The notes: generated by a model not told the origin, from the sequence alone. Shown: positions 9,145 through 15,376, counted from the first letter of the stretch. The stretch: DNA of 15,376 bases from Nitrospira sp. (GCA_029858925.1 JAOUEB010000006.1:1-15376); one strand, 5' to 3'. Translations and numbers: made by a program.

Positions 9145-9444
9145 ATGACCAATCTGGAAAAACGAAAGAAAATCATTCCCTGGATTGATCCGGAAGAACG
9201 AGTCACTGTGCATTTTCTCGATGTGCGGGATCTGACTGCGGAAGTCACAGGATCCAGCGACGAGTTGGTGGATCTCGCAATTGAAACCCCTGTGCCCCAT
9301 ATGAGGCAACGAATCTCGATTCCTCTCAGCCTCACGGAGGTTTCAGAAGACCTCGGCCACTATACACGGGACCCCGAACGACCATTCAAGCGGCGCCGAT
9401 TGATGTTGGTCGTCAATGAGAACCGGCCGGCTGTCATTTATTAG
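9145..9444 (+). CDS. Conserved-looking protein of unknown function, 99 residues
   Basis: No family is recognised. The 99-residue product has no signal peptide or membrane segment and is rich in alternating hydrophobic stretches (VTVHFLDV, LVDLAIETPV, RISIPLSL, RLMLVVNE) that suggest a small beta-rich domain; a central GSSDELVDL and a terminal NENRPAVIY are distinctive. Basic clusters occur at the N-terminus (EKRKK) and near 82-85 (KRRR). A strong ribosome-binding site, GGAGG at 9135-9139 with a 5-base spacer, and codon use like its neighbours support it as a real gene. It follows the cytochrome c gene by 54 bases and faces the DUF4142 gene tail-to-tail. Confidence 0.75.
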   Translation: MTNLEKRKKIIPWIDPEERVTVHFLDVRDLTAEVTGSSDELVDLAIETPVPHMRQRISIPLSLTEVSEDLGHYTRDPERPFKRRRLMLVVNENRPAVIY

Positions 9445-9482
9445 GGGAACCGCGAACCTCTTTCTCGATCCTTCCCCCTTTT
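9444..9482 (+). terminator. Possible weak terminator between convergent genes
   Basis: ggggaa at 9444-9449 can pair with ttcccc at 9472-9477, followed by ctttt (9478-9482). The 6-bp stem with a 22-base loop is weak, but its place just after a stop codon and before a convergent gene fits a terminator. Confidence 0.25.
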
Positions 9483-9509
9483 CATCGACGCCGGAGCCAT
9501 CTCTCCTGA

Positions 9510-10040
9510 TTAATTTGTCTGCAGCCCCTGCTGGAGCCATCGGGCCTCCTCCACATGCGCCCTCAACATCGGCAAGGTCCTGTAGGTCCAATGCAGCACA
9601 TCCGAATCTTCCAGGGTTTGCATGCCGTCCTCAAACTCCTGTACGTCCCTCTGGTGATCCCCAAGGATATATCGCATGTACATCCGATCGAATGTGTGGC
9701 CGGAGAGTTGTGAGAATTCTTTGATTTTCTGCTTATGCTCGTCGCTTAACTCAGTCGGCACCTGAACGCTTTTCTCAGCCGCCAGCTCTTGCACCTCCTG
9801 GAGCAGTTTCTTGTGGATGGCGATCATATGTTCCGCGAACTGCGTCACGCGTTGGTTGGCGGCCCTCCCGTCAGCCAACAGAGCCAGAGAGATTTCGGCC
9901 CTCTGCATCTCTCCGGCTTTCTTGAGAAACGCGTGGGTGTACGGCTTGGGCTCCTGTTTGGTTTCTTGCGCCCCTGCAGCCGGAATGCCGGCCACCGCAA
10001 CAAGCGTGGCAAGACTGATGACGATCATGGTGCGAATCAT
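9510..10040 (-). CDS. Exported DUF4142 protein (ferritin-like helical domain)
   Basis: A 176-residue precursor and the only minus-strand gene. Residues 1-24 are a signal peptide (MIRTMIVISLATLVAVAGIP, cleavage after AGA/QE). The rest is the four-helix DUF4142 domain, with FLKKAGEMQRAEISLALLA, then RVTQFAEHMIAIHKKLLQEVQELA, then HTFDRMYMRYILGDHQRDVQEFED, then a last helix RTLPMLRAHVEEARWL. The family is periplasmic or secreted and common under stress, but its biochemical role is not established. The frame extends upstream to 10088, yet the ATG at 10040 is chosen because GGAGGAG lies just before it (10044-10050 on this strand) and the signal peptide starts there. A sigma-54-like promoter at 10094-10109 would give a leader of about 43 bases. 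Confidence 0.88.
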   Translation of the reverse strand: MIRTMIVISLATLVAVAGIPAAGAQETKQEPKPYTHAFLKKAGEMQRAEISLALLADGRAANQRVTQFAEHMIAIHKKLLQEVQELAAEKSVQVPTELSDEHKQKIKEFSQLSGHTFDRMYMRYILGDHQRDVQEFEDGMQTLEDSDVLHWTYRTLPMLRAHVEEARWLQQGLQTN

Positions 10041-10093
10041 GCGCTCCTCCTTGGTGAATGTCGGGAAGGCTGGTCTTGAGTGACTCAATCTTG

Positions 10094-10109
10094 TGCAGAT
10101 CTAGTGCCA
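10094..10109 (-). promoter_or_regulatory. Sigma-54-like -24/-12 promoter for the DUF4142 gene
   Basis: On the minus strand the sequence is tggcac-tagat-ctgca. The -24 box matches TGGCAC fully, the -12 box matches TTGCA at four of five bases, and the GG and GC dinucleotides have the required 10-base separation. Transcription would begin near 10083, about 43 bases before the ATG at 10040. The enhancer site and activator were not identified. Confidence 0.5.
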
Positions 10110-10447
10110 CACGACCTGAATGAAATTGGGGAGATCGGATCGACCGAACATCGCGGCGTTAGAGACAACCTGCCCCCTTGTCCAAACGTGACGGGGCAAT
10201 AGGGCTTGGAAATACGCAACAGAAGCATCGATCCCCTCTGGTGCCAAATTCCCCATTCGATCTCATCAGACACAAGAGATATTGACCCAACCTCTGACAT
10301 TTTTCCGTCACCAGCCGAAGCGGTGGATACGCATCACGTGTTGGAGTACACTTGCCCGCAGCAGATAGCTGGGGCTTTCTTGCTCCATCGTGAGAAGCCC
10401 CCTTGATACCAAGCATCATTGGCCACCTCACACCACAAGGGACAGGA
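10110..10447. other. Intergenic region with one strong hairpin
   Basis: This 338-base stretch separates the divergent DUF4142 and DUF3303-like genes. It holds no convincing gene. The clearest structure is a hairpin at 10371-10401. A TTGACC at 10282-10287 resembles a -35 box but has no acceptable -10 box at 16-18 bases, so no promoter for the + strand gene is called. Confidence 0.5.
10371..10401 (+). promoter_or_regulatory. Hairpin in the leader of the DUF3303-like gene
   Basis: ggggctt at 10371-10377 pairs perfectly with aagcccc at 10395-10401, and the 17-base loop allows a few further pairs. There is no T-run, so it is not a classic terminator. It lies 46 bases before the ATG at 10448 and could be a leader structure or an mRNA-stabilising stem. 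Confidence 0.35.
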
Positions 10448-10768
10448 ATGAATCACGACGACGGAATGGTGTTTGTTGCGCACTGGACTCACACACCAGA
10501 GAATTGCCCGGGAAGGAGTAAAGACGGAGCGACTATGCTCAGCGAATTCTGGGCCAAACGGGACCTGGCTGCCCAGAAAGGCGTGAAGATCCTGAGCGCC
10601 TATGTCGCGGTCACGGAACACACCTACTACATCACGGTTCAGGCCAAAAGTTACCAAGCCCTGTTGGAGTTTTTCGAACCACTGGCTCCGACCCAAACCG
10701 GTACCATTCATCCAGTGACAACAATGGATGAATGGACGAAGCACATTGATCCGAAAAGACAGGGATAA
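10448..10768 (+). CDS. DUF3303-like small protein
   Basis: A 106-residue soluble protein. MVFVAHWTHTPENCP at about 7-21, followed by a helix with MLSEFWAKRDLAAQKGVKIL, a strand SAYVAVTEHTYYITVQA and a last ALLEFFEPLA...TIHPVTTMDEW segment, resembles DUF3303 proteins, which have a ferredoxin-like alpha+beta fold of the dimeric-barrel kind. Function is unknown. The frame is open to 10403, but ATG 10448 is chosen because AAGGGA at 10437-10442 lies at suitable distance and the family starts just before the MVFV strand. A conserved-looking His-Thr-His-Thr-Pro and Cys20 might form a metal or substrate site. The gene stands alone, with hairpins on both sides. Confidence 0.6.
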   Translation: MNHDDGMVFVAHWTHTPENCPGRSKDGATMLSEFWAKRDLAAQKGVKILSAYVAVTEHTYYITVQAKSYQALLEFFEPLAPTQTGTIHPVTTMDEWTKHIDPKRQG

Positions 10769-10774
10769 CCAGAC

Positions 10775-10820
10775 TGCCTCTCTGAGGCAATTGGCGACAA
10801 TGGCCGGAATCCCCACGGCC
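10775..10820 (+). terminator. Two short hairpins after the DUF3303-like gene
   Basis: tgcctc/gaggca (10775-10780 with 10784-10789, 3-base loop) and ggccg/cggcc (10802-10806 with 10816-10820) follow the stop at 10768. Neither is followed by a T-run, so termination is only a possibility. Confidence 0.25.
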
Positions 10821-10926
10821 TAAAATACCCCATCCATCAGCTGTCCTCTCTGTGGTTGCCACCACCCGAGGCCTTAACCTATTGCCATTACGATCATATT
10901 TGTTCACGCCGACCTTTCAGGCATCG

Positions 10927-10942
10927 TGGCATTGGGAATGCT
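10927..10942 (+). promoter_or_regulatory. Possible sigma-54-like site upstream of the zinc-finger gene
   Basis: The sequence tggcat-tggga-atgct has GG and GC at the right separation, five of six matches in the -24 box and three of four in the -12 core. A start near 10953 would give a leader of about 58 bases to the ATG at 11011. It is weaker than the minus-strand site at 10094 and could be chance. Confidence 0.3.
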
Positions 10943-11010
10943 CTGGCTTCTTATGGCACGTAGCACACAAGACACCATCGGTTCTTGAGCAGAAGAGGAG
11001 GAAGGGGATC

Positions 11011-11355
11011 ATGCTGCCTCTAGAGGACTTTCGCGCCACACTTCTGGCGCAACGCCGAGAGCTGTTTCGTCAGGTCACGCAGACTGAAGAGGATCTGTTG
11101 TGGCTCGAGACGGATGTGGAACGCGAAGCGATGGAGCGGGGGCAGACGGAAACGATGGTCCGGTTGCTCGATCGATTGGATGAACGGGGAAAGAGGGAAA
11201 TCGAAGCCATCGACCTTGCTCTCACGAGAATCGAGACCGGTTCGTACGGACGGTGTCAGGGCTGCGGCAAGGACATCCCCGTGGCTCGATTGCAGGCCCT
11301 ACCCACGGCGACGACCTGCCTGGCCTGCAGCGAGGCACGTGAAGCGTTGAAGTGA
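11011..11355 (+). CDS. DksA/TraR-family C4 zinc-finger protein
   Basis: A 114-residue protein with the DksA/TraR layout: a long two-helix coiled coil (about 5-77, with TDVEREAMERGQTE at the bend, analogous to the acidic tip) and a C-terminal C4 zinc finger with Cys82, Cys85, Cys103 and Cys106 inside GSYGRCQGCGKDIPVARLQA. Members bind RNA polymerase through the secondary channel and adjust promoter choice, often with ppGpp; whether this one does is not known. The DxxDxA tip of E. coli DksA is not exactly present. The frame is open to 10852, but ATG 11011 is chosen because a purine-rich AGGAGGAAGGGG tract lies just upstream and the family begins near this point. It is shorter than E. coli DksA (151) and closer to YocK/TraR-like proteins. 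Confidence 0.85.
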   Translation: MLPLEDFRATLLAQRRELFRQVTQTEEDLLWLETDVEREAMERGQTETMVRLLDRLDERGKREIEAIDLALTRIETGSYGRCQGCGKDIPVARLQALPTATTCLACSEAREALK

Positions 11356-11405
11356 TACCACGTGCTGAGCCTCGATGAACGAGCGATGCCGCTCGGAAGG
11401 ATCCG

Positions 11406-11533
11406 ATGATCAGGCCAGTGGCCGTGAGAGTGGTAGGTCGCCCGGGCCACGAAGGCGGCGAGTGGCAGATCGCCTTGTTCAAACAGCGATGACACAAGAC
11501 TCCACCGCCCAGCCAAAAGGAAACCCGTTGTGA
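11406..11533 (+). other. Two possible coupled small ORFs leading into the hydrolase gene
   Basis: ATG 11406 to TGA 11492 would encode 28 residues (MIRPVAVRVVGRPGHEGGEW...) after an AAGGA at 11398-11402. Its stop overlaps ATG 11489, which opens 14 codons ending at TGA 11533, and that stop overlaps the hydrolase GTG at 11530. The chain of two 4-base overlaps suggests translational coupling, but both frames are short and may be chance. Confidence 0.2.
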
Positions 11534-12432
11534 GTTGGAAGACATTGGGTCCGCTTCTGGGCGTGATCATTTTCTTACCGCTCGTAAATCTGCTTGTCGG
11601 CATTTTCCCGCCGACTGTAAAAACTTTGGACGACCCTGCACACTACGGCCTGCCTTACGAGGACGTGTCGTTCACAACCTCGGACGGACTGACTCTGCGC
11701 GGATGGTTCATCCCTGCTGCCGTCGATGGTCCGACCGGCAAGAAGGCGACGATTCTCGTGGGACATGGCTACCCGTTCGACAAGGCGAATATTCTGCGAC
11801 ACGGACGGTTCCTGCACACCACGTTTCATCTGCTCTTCTTTGACTTCCGGTATTTCGGAGACAGCGACGGGGCCTATACGACGGCTGGGCTGCTGGAGAC
11901 GCGGGATGTGGAGGCGGCGGTCGCCTACGTGAAGCAGCGAGAGGATGTCGATCCCTCGCGCATCGGGGCCCTTGGATTCTCCATGAGCGCGGCGGCATTC
12001 ATCGTCTGTCGATCTACCGACATTCGCGCGATCGTGGCCGACAGCGCCTATGCCTCGCTCGAAAAGCTGATCGCGCGTCAATTCTTCTTCCTGCCGGGCC
12101 CTCTCAAATGGCCCTTCGTGGCGCTGTCAAAGCTCTGGGCTCATCTGTTGCTTGGCCTGGACATACAACAGGCGGCGCCGATGGACGCGGTGCGAACGTT
12201 ACAAACTCCCCTGCTGTTGATTCATGGGGATGCCGATTCTCAAATTCCCGCACATCATACGAAAGAAATTGCCGCCAACGCAGACCCGTCATTGACGGAA
12301 CTCTGGATTGTACCCGGCGCAGACCATGGGTTCGCGCATGCGCAGGAAGGAACCCGCTACGAAGCGCGCGTCATGCAGTTTTTCCTTCAGCACCTGCCTG
12401 ATGAAGCACCGCGGGCCGCCATCACACCGTGA
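11530..12432 (+). CDS. Alpha/beta hydrolase, N-terminally membrane-anchored
   Basis: A 300-residue serine hydrolase of the alpha/beta fold. Residues 5-27 (TLGPLLGVIIFLPLVNLLV) form a signal anchor, so the catalytic domain is probably periplasmic. Landmarks: the oxyanion region ILVGHGYPFDK at 75-85, FFDFRYFGDSDG at about 103-114, the nucleophile elbow Gly149-Phe-Ser151-Met-Ser153, the acid Asp236 in HGDADSQIP and His266 in GADHGF. The elbow has Ser at the last position where Gly is usual. The closest style is the dienelactone hydrolase/BAAT or YqkD-like esterase group; substrate unknown. The start codon is GTG 11530, with AAAAGG at 11515-11520 as a modest ribosome-binding site and the signal anchor beginning right there. 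It lies 174 bases after the zinc-finger gene. Confidence 0.88.
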   Translation: MSWKTLGPLLGVIIFLPLVNLLVGIFPPTVKTLDDPAHYGLPYEDVSFTTSDGLTLRGWFIPAAVDGPTGKKATILVGHGYPFDKANILRHGRFLHTTFHLLFFDFRYFGDSDGAYTTAGLLETRDVEAAVAYVKQREDVDPSRIGALGFSMSAAAFIVCRSTDIRAIVADSAYASLEKLIARQFFFLPGPLKWPFVALSKLWAHLLLGLDIQQAAPMDAVRTLQTPLLLIHGDADSQIPAHHTKEIAANADPSLTELWIVPGADHGFAHAQEGTRYEARVMQFFLQHLPDEAPRAAITP

Positions 12433-12820
12433 GGCTATGACGCTCAAAATCTAGCCGCACGAATTGCCCGTTCAAGCTTCCGGGCTGTTGAAAATGGCAT
12501 TGCCGCAATGGCCGCCTGATCTCCTACGGTCACGAGCCCTCAAGGCTTGAGGAAAGTTGCGCCAGGTCATACGGAATGGGCTGTGGCAAAAGGGCGCATC
12601 GGATCCGGTCAACGGCGCTGATGCCGTTCTATATCAAGGGGAAGAGTGTTCCTGCGAGTTCCTAATTCCCCGAGTTATCTCAGAAAAAGCATTTCCTGGA
12701 TATTCGACAGTCGCCTGACGCTCGGTCGGCATCCCACTTGCTCATGAAACCTGAACGCGTAGCGGCAATCTCAGGTGCGATCCTGGTCGAGGATCTCGAA
12801 CAGGCCACCAGGGTGGAACG
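12433..12820. other. Intergenic region with two odd-centred palindromes, no clear gene
   Basis: 388 bases with no convincing protein gene. Two short palindromes with a single central base occur: cattgc-c-gcaatg at 12498-12510 and cctcaag-g-cttgagg at 12538-12552; either could be an operator. A 26-codon ORF (ATG 12744 to TGA 12824) overlaps the next gene by ATGA but has no ribosome-binding site; it may be a decayed gene end. A weak sigma-54-like arrangement (cggcat-cccac-ttgct, 12727-12742) lies about 80 bases before the next start. Confidence 0.45.
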
Positions 12821-13318
12821 ATGACGATGCCTCACCTTGCCGAAAAGACAGAACAGGACCATCGAATGCTCTGGGAAGCCTATCCTGCATGGGCGCAGTT
12901 TAGTTGGCTCTATTTGTTGAGCGCCCTGTCTGTGCTACGCGGCGCATTGTTGTTCCGGTTTGGCGTGGATGGCTGGCAGACGTGGCTCGTGGGAGCCGGA
13001 TTGCTCATCGCCTGTGCCGCAATCCTGCGTCGCTGGGCGCACTATGAGCTGACGAGGGATGTGCTGACGGTGCGAAACGGATATACGGGGCGTGAGATTC
13101 AATCCATTCCACTGCACGACGTGAGTGACATCACGGTTCAACAAGGGATCGTCGCGGAGTTTTTCAGGATCGGCACGCTGGTCATTCGGTCGCGCACCAC
13201 GGATCGGCTGCTCTTCCTGCGAGGCGTTGTTGATCCTGAAACGATGAGACTTCGCATTCAGGCCTCGGCCTGGAGGAGCCACCGGACGGCGGCGAACTCG
13301 CATTCCGCGCCCACATGA
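12821..13318 (+). CDS. Membrane protein with bacterial PH domain (YdbS/bPH2 type)
   Basis: A 165-residue protein. Two membrane segments, about 25-47 (AQFSWLYLLSALSVLRGALL) and about 53-71 (TWLVGAGLLIACAAILRRW), are followed by a C-terminal bacterial pleckstrin-homology domain (about 74-150) with the typical YELTRDVLTVRNGYTGREIQ, SIPLHDVSDITVQQG and FFRIGTLVIRS motifs of the YdbS/bPH2 group. The domain probably faces the cytoplasm; function in this group is poorly known. Two ATGs are possible: 12821, and 12827 at better spacing (about 9-10 bases) from GGTGG at 12812-12816. The first is given. A small upstream ORF overlaps it by ATGA. The M28 peptidase gene begins 16 bases after the stop, so the two probably form an operon. 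Confidence 0.85.
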   Translation: MTMPHLAEKTEQDHRMLWEAYPAWAQFSWLYLLSALSVLRGALLFRFGVDGWQTWLVGAGLLIACAAILRRWAHYELTRDVLTVRNGYTGREIQSIPLHDVSDITVQQGIVAEFFRIGTLVIRSRTTDRLLFLRGVVDPETMRLRIQASAWRSHRTAANSHSAPT

Positions 13319-13334
13319 CAGCAAGAGATCCGAC

Positions 13335-14327
13335 GTGAGAGAGCATGGAGTTACTCGTTTCCTCTTCCGATTTGTCGTAGCCGCCGCGGCGCTGTCTGCG
13401 GCGGGCGGATGGGCTTGGAGCAGGGATGTGTCCGAGATTCAGCGGAATGAGGGAAGCGTGCGCACGGAGCTCAAGACCCTGGTGCACTCGTTGGCCGTCA
13501 CCATTGGTCCCAGGAGCTACGAGGATCCGGCCAATCTGAACGCCGCTGCCGATTTCATCTCGCAGCGGTTGGCGACCCTGGGCTACCATGTCACCGAGCA
13601 GCCCTATCAAGCCGGGGAGTTGCCGGTCCGCAACATCATCGCAGAGCGGCGGGGAACGGAAGAGCCCGATCGCGTGATCGTGATTGGAGCCCACTACGAC
13701 ACAGTTGTCGGCTCTCCGGGCGCGGACGATAATGCCAGTGGAGTGGCGCTGTTGCTGGAACTGGCTCGCCTCCATGCAGAGACGCGTTTCCGAAAGACCG
13801 TGCGGTTCGTGGCCTTCACGTTGGAGGAACCTCCCTTTTTCCGCAGCCGGCACATGGGCAGCCGCATCTATGCGCGTTCGCTCAAGGAGAGGGGCGACCA
13901 GATCGAGGCGATGCTCTGTTTGGAGTCGGTCGGATATTACTCGCAGGAACCGGGGAGCCAATCATTCCCCTTTCCGGTCTTCTGGCTACGTTGGCAATAT
14001 CCGACGACCGGCCACTTCATCACCATCGTCAGCAATGACGATTCACAGCCATTACAAACACAAGTTCGGGATGGACTTGTCGCCCACATGGACTTGCAGG
14101 TTGAAACCTACACCGGCCCCTGGTGGATCCCGGGAGTCGATTGGTCTGATCACAGATCCTTCTGGAACGAGGGGTATCCGGCCGTCATGCTGACAGACAC
14201 GGCCCTGTTCAGGAATCCCCATTACCACCGCCCGACTGATCTGCCGGACACACTGGACTACAAGGCCATGAGCAAGTTGGTGTTCGGCCTCGCCGGAGCC
14301 CTCGTGACGCTGGACCAGCGCCGGTGA
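13335..14327 (+). CDS. M28 family zinc aminopeptidase-like protein, exported
   Basis: A 330-residue metallopeptidase of family M28. Residues about 8-29 (RFLFRFVVAAAALSAAGGWAW) are a signal peptide or anchor. The co-catalytic zinc residues are visible in order: His120-Tyr-Asp122 in VIVIGAHYDTV, Asp132 in GADDNASG, the Glu pair 164-165 in FTLEEP, Glu197 in LCLESVGY, and His298 in NPHYHRPTD. The IGPR...AADFISQRLATLGYHV segment before them is also typical. It likely trims amino acids from peptides in the periplasm, though M28 also includes glutaminyl cyclases, and FTLEEPPFF is like uncharacterised members. GTG 13335 is the start because the signal peptide begins there; the ribosome-binding site is weak. 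It follows the PH-domain gene by 16 bases. Confidence 0.92.
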   Translation: MREHGVTRFLFRFVVAAAALSAAGGWAWSRDVSEIQRNEGSVRTELKTLVHSLAVTIGPRSYEDPANLNAAADFISQRLATLGYHVTEQPYQAGELPVRNIIAERRGTEEPDRVIVIGAHYDTVVGSPGADDNASGVALLLELARLHAETRFRKTVRFVAFTLEEPPFFRSRHMGSRIYARSLKERGDQIEAMLCLESVGYYSQEPGSQSFPFPVFWLRWQYPTTGHFITIVSNDDSQPLQTQVRDGLVAHMDLQVETYTGPWWIPGVDWSDHRSFWNEGYPAVMLTDTALFRNPHYHRPTDLPDTLDYKAMSKLVFGLAGALVTLDQRR

Positions 14328-14331
14328 TCGG

Positions 14332-14448
14332 ATGAATGCGACTATCATCCTGTGGGTCGCCGGAGCCATTCTGCTCTCGGCCTACATGGGAAATGGGATT
14401 CAGTGGGAATCAGAGCCCGATTGGGTTCGCGGATGTCCAATGGCATGA
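14332..14448 (+). CDS. Small single-span membrane ORF, possibly a truncated gene
   Basis: ATG 14332 lies 4 bases after the M28 stop and opens 38 codons. The product has one hydrophobic segment, about 4-22 (TIILWVAGAILLSAYMGNG), then a polar tail EPDWVRGCPMA. The close spacing suggests coupling to the peptidase gene. It could be a true small membrane peptide, the 5' stump of a membrane protein gene broken by rearrangement, or chance. There is no clear ribosome-binding site apart from ggtg near 14323. Confidence 0.3.
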   Translation: MNATIILWVAGAILLSAYMGNGIQWESEPDWVRGCPMA

Positions 14449-14547
14449 GCCGTTCTCTCGCAATTGCACTGACCCCGATATCTGTGCTTCGACCACTCGT
14501 TGCTCTTGCGTGGCTTTCACATGAGGCCTGGAATTGCGGCTTCTCCT

Positions 14548-15102
14548 ATGCCACCGAAGACGATCAAGAAGAAATCTTCGCCCAAGAATCAGACACCTCA
14601 GAGTACACGACGTGCCACCAGCACGGGACAATTGGCTGATGAAGAGGTCCTAGCCTCGCGCGATTTTCTTCGGCAGATCATAGACATCAATCCCCATTTT
14701 ATCTTTGCCAAGGACCGAGACGGACGATTTACCCTGGCGAACCAAGCCGTCGCCGACTTTTATGGCACGACGATCGAGGACCTTATCGGAAAGACGGATG
14801 CGGATTTCAACCCGAACAAGACCGAAGTTGAATTGTTCCTGAAGATGGACCGTGAGGTGATGGATTCGAAGAAGGAGCGGTTCATCCCGGAGGAAGTCAT
14901 TATTGACGTGGCGGGGAAAAAGCGATGGCTCCAAACCATCAAACGCCCGATCATCGGCAAGGATGGCCGGGCGAACCAGGTACTAGGTGTCTCGATCGAC
15001 ATCACCGAACGCAAGCAGGCCGAGGAGGTCAGAGTTCGAAGTGATTTCACCAGGCGAGCGCAAAGTCCAGGCCTTGCTTCCGTGGTGTCTCTCTCCATGT
15101 GA
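14548..15102 (+). CDS. Orphan PAS-domain protein
   Basis: A 184-residue protein with a basic, low-complexity N-terminus (MPPKTIKKKSSPKNQ, 1-30) and one PAS domain at about 36-155: FLRQIIDINPHFIFAKDRDGRFTL, ANQAVADFYG, EDLIGKTDADF, and the PAC-type end GVSIDITERKQAEE at 147-160. PAS domains sense small molecules, redox or light through a bound ligand; the ligand here cannot be told. In most proteins ERKQAEE leads into a histidine kinase or GGDEF domain; here the sequence changes to RVRSDFTRRAQSPG and stops after 24 residues. No transmitter domain follows in the 274 bases to the window end. The frame is open to 14500 but without ribosome-binding sites; ATG 14548 is chosen for its protein-like start, with moderate doubt. 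Confidence 0.75.
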   Translation: MPPKTIKKKSSPKNQTPQSTRRATSTGQLADEEVLASRDFLRQIIDINPHFIFAKDRDGRFTLANQAVADFYGTTIEDLIGKTDADFNPNKTEVELFLKMDREVMDSKKERFIPEEVIIDVAGKKRWLQTIKRPIIGKDGRANQVLGVSIDITERKQAEEVRVRSDFTRRAQSPGLASVVSLSM

Positions 15103-15376
15103 GATTCCGTAATGCCAATCGCACTAGATAGCGTCTCGGTGAGAGGGATGTTCCGCCACAGGCTTTCGTGTAGCAGTGCCGCAAAATACCTCACGTCATG
15201 ACAGGGAACTCTAAGCTTATTGGTTGCTGACCTTAGCGCCCCCTCACAATAGCCTCATTTTCACCTGCTTCGTCTTGTCGTCTCATCGGCGACCACGAGT
15301 GGCATCTAAGATGCACAACGGTCTCTCCATGACCGAACAACCGGGAGGTGCCTCATTCCCGAGGTCAAGGAGAAAC
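15103..15376. other. Non-coding tail after the PAS gene
   Basis: 274 bases with no recognised gene on the + strand. The minus strand carries a stop-free frame from about 15250 back into the PAS gene whose portion at 15030-15194 reads somewhat protein-like (ALLHESLWRNIPLTETL), but no family is recognised. A short open frame begins at ATG 15329 and runs off the edge. Confidence 0.35.
15367..15372 (+). promoter_or_regulatory. Probable ribosome-binding site of a gene starting past the window
   Basis: AAGGAG followed by aaac at the very end of the window has the form of a Shine-Dalgarno site; a start codon would be expected within a few bases beyond 15376. Confidence 0.4.

Noticed and set aside
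13182..13961. 259-codon minus-strand frame opposite the M28 and PH genes
   Set aside because: Spans two genes with clear motifs on the other strand; product is of low quality.

Overview
The window is a gene-dense bacterial segment of fairly high GC. All recognisable genes are on the + strand except one. The gene mix is archease, RtcB RNA ligase, ClpB, CbpA/CbpM, a DUF4142 protein, a DksA/TraR-type zinc finger and a small periplasmic cytochrome c. This mix and the codon usage suggest a Nitrospira-like (Nitrospirota) chromosome. That assignment is inference from gene style; no rRNA or other marker is present.

Layout. (1) 1-1405: the 3' end of a diaminopimelate dehydrogenase-like gene overlaps a cytoplasmic CapA-type metallophosphatase gene. 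(2) 1435-8054: an RNA-repair and protein-rescue block. It holds archease (1435-1878), an intergenic inverted array of 9-bp repeats (1898-2024), RNA ligase rtcB (2075-3505), a 70-residue zinc-ribbon protein (3561-3773), disaggregase clpB (3983-6604), the J-domain co-chaperone cbpA (6661-7593) and its modulator cbpM (7596-7931). Directly after cbpM lies a 102-bp remnant of a second rtcB 3' end (7953-8054). (3) 8084-8283: a roughly 200-bp nested inverted-repeat element resembling a MITE. Its right end supplies the likely start codon of a small membrane protein gene (8270-8644). (4) 8716-9444: a secreted monohaem cytochrome c and a 99-residue protein of unknown family. (5) 9510-10040: the only minus-strand gene, an exported DUF4142 protein with a good sigma-54-like promoter upstream. 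(6) 10448-14327: a DUF3303-like protein, a C4 zinc-finger DksA/TraR-like protein, a membrane-anchored alpha/beta hydrolase, a membrane PH-domain protein and an exported M28 peptidase. (7) 14332-15376: a small possibly truncated membrane ORF, an orphan PAS-domain protein with no transmitter domain, and a probable ribosome-binding site for a gene starting just past the window.

How they work together. Archease activates RtcB, which joins RNA ends with 2',3'-cyclic phosphate or 3'-phosphate. ClpB with a DnaK/J system recovers aggregated protein, and CbpM restrains CbpA. Their close co-orientation suggests a damage-recovery locus. The most notable observation is the second, mostly synonymously diverged rtcB tail after cbpM beside a MITE-like element. 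It implies either a lost rtcB paralogue or a 3'-end-replacing insertion that carried the zinc-ribbon/clpB/cbpA/cbpM block.
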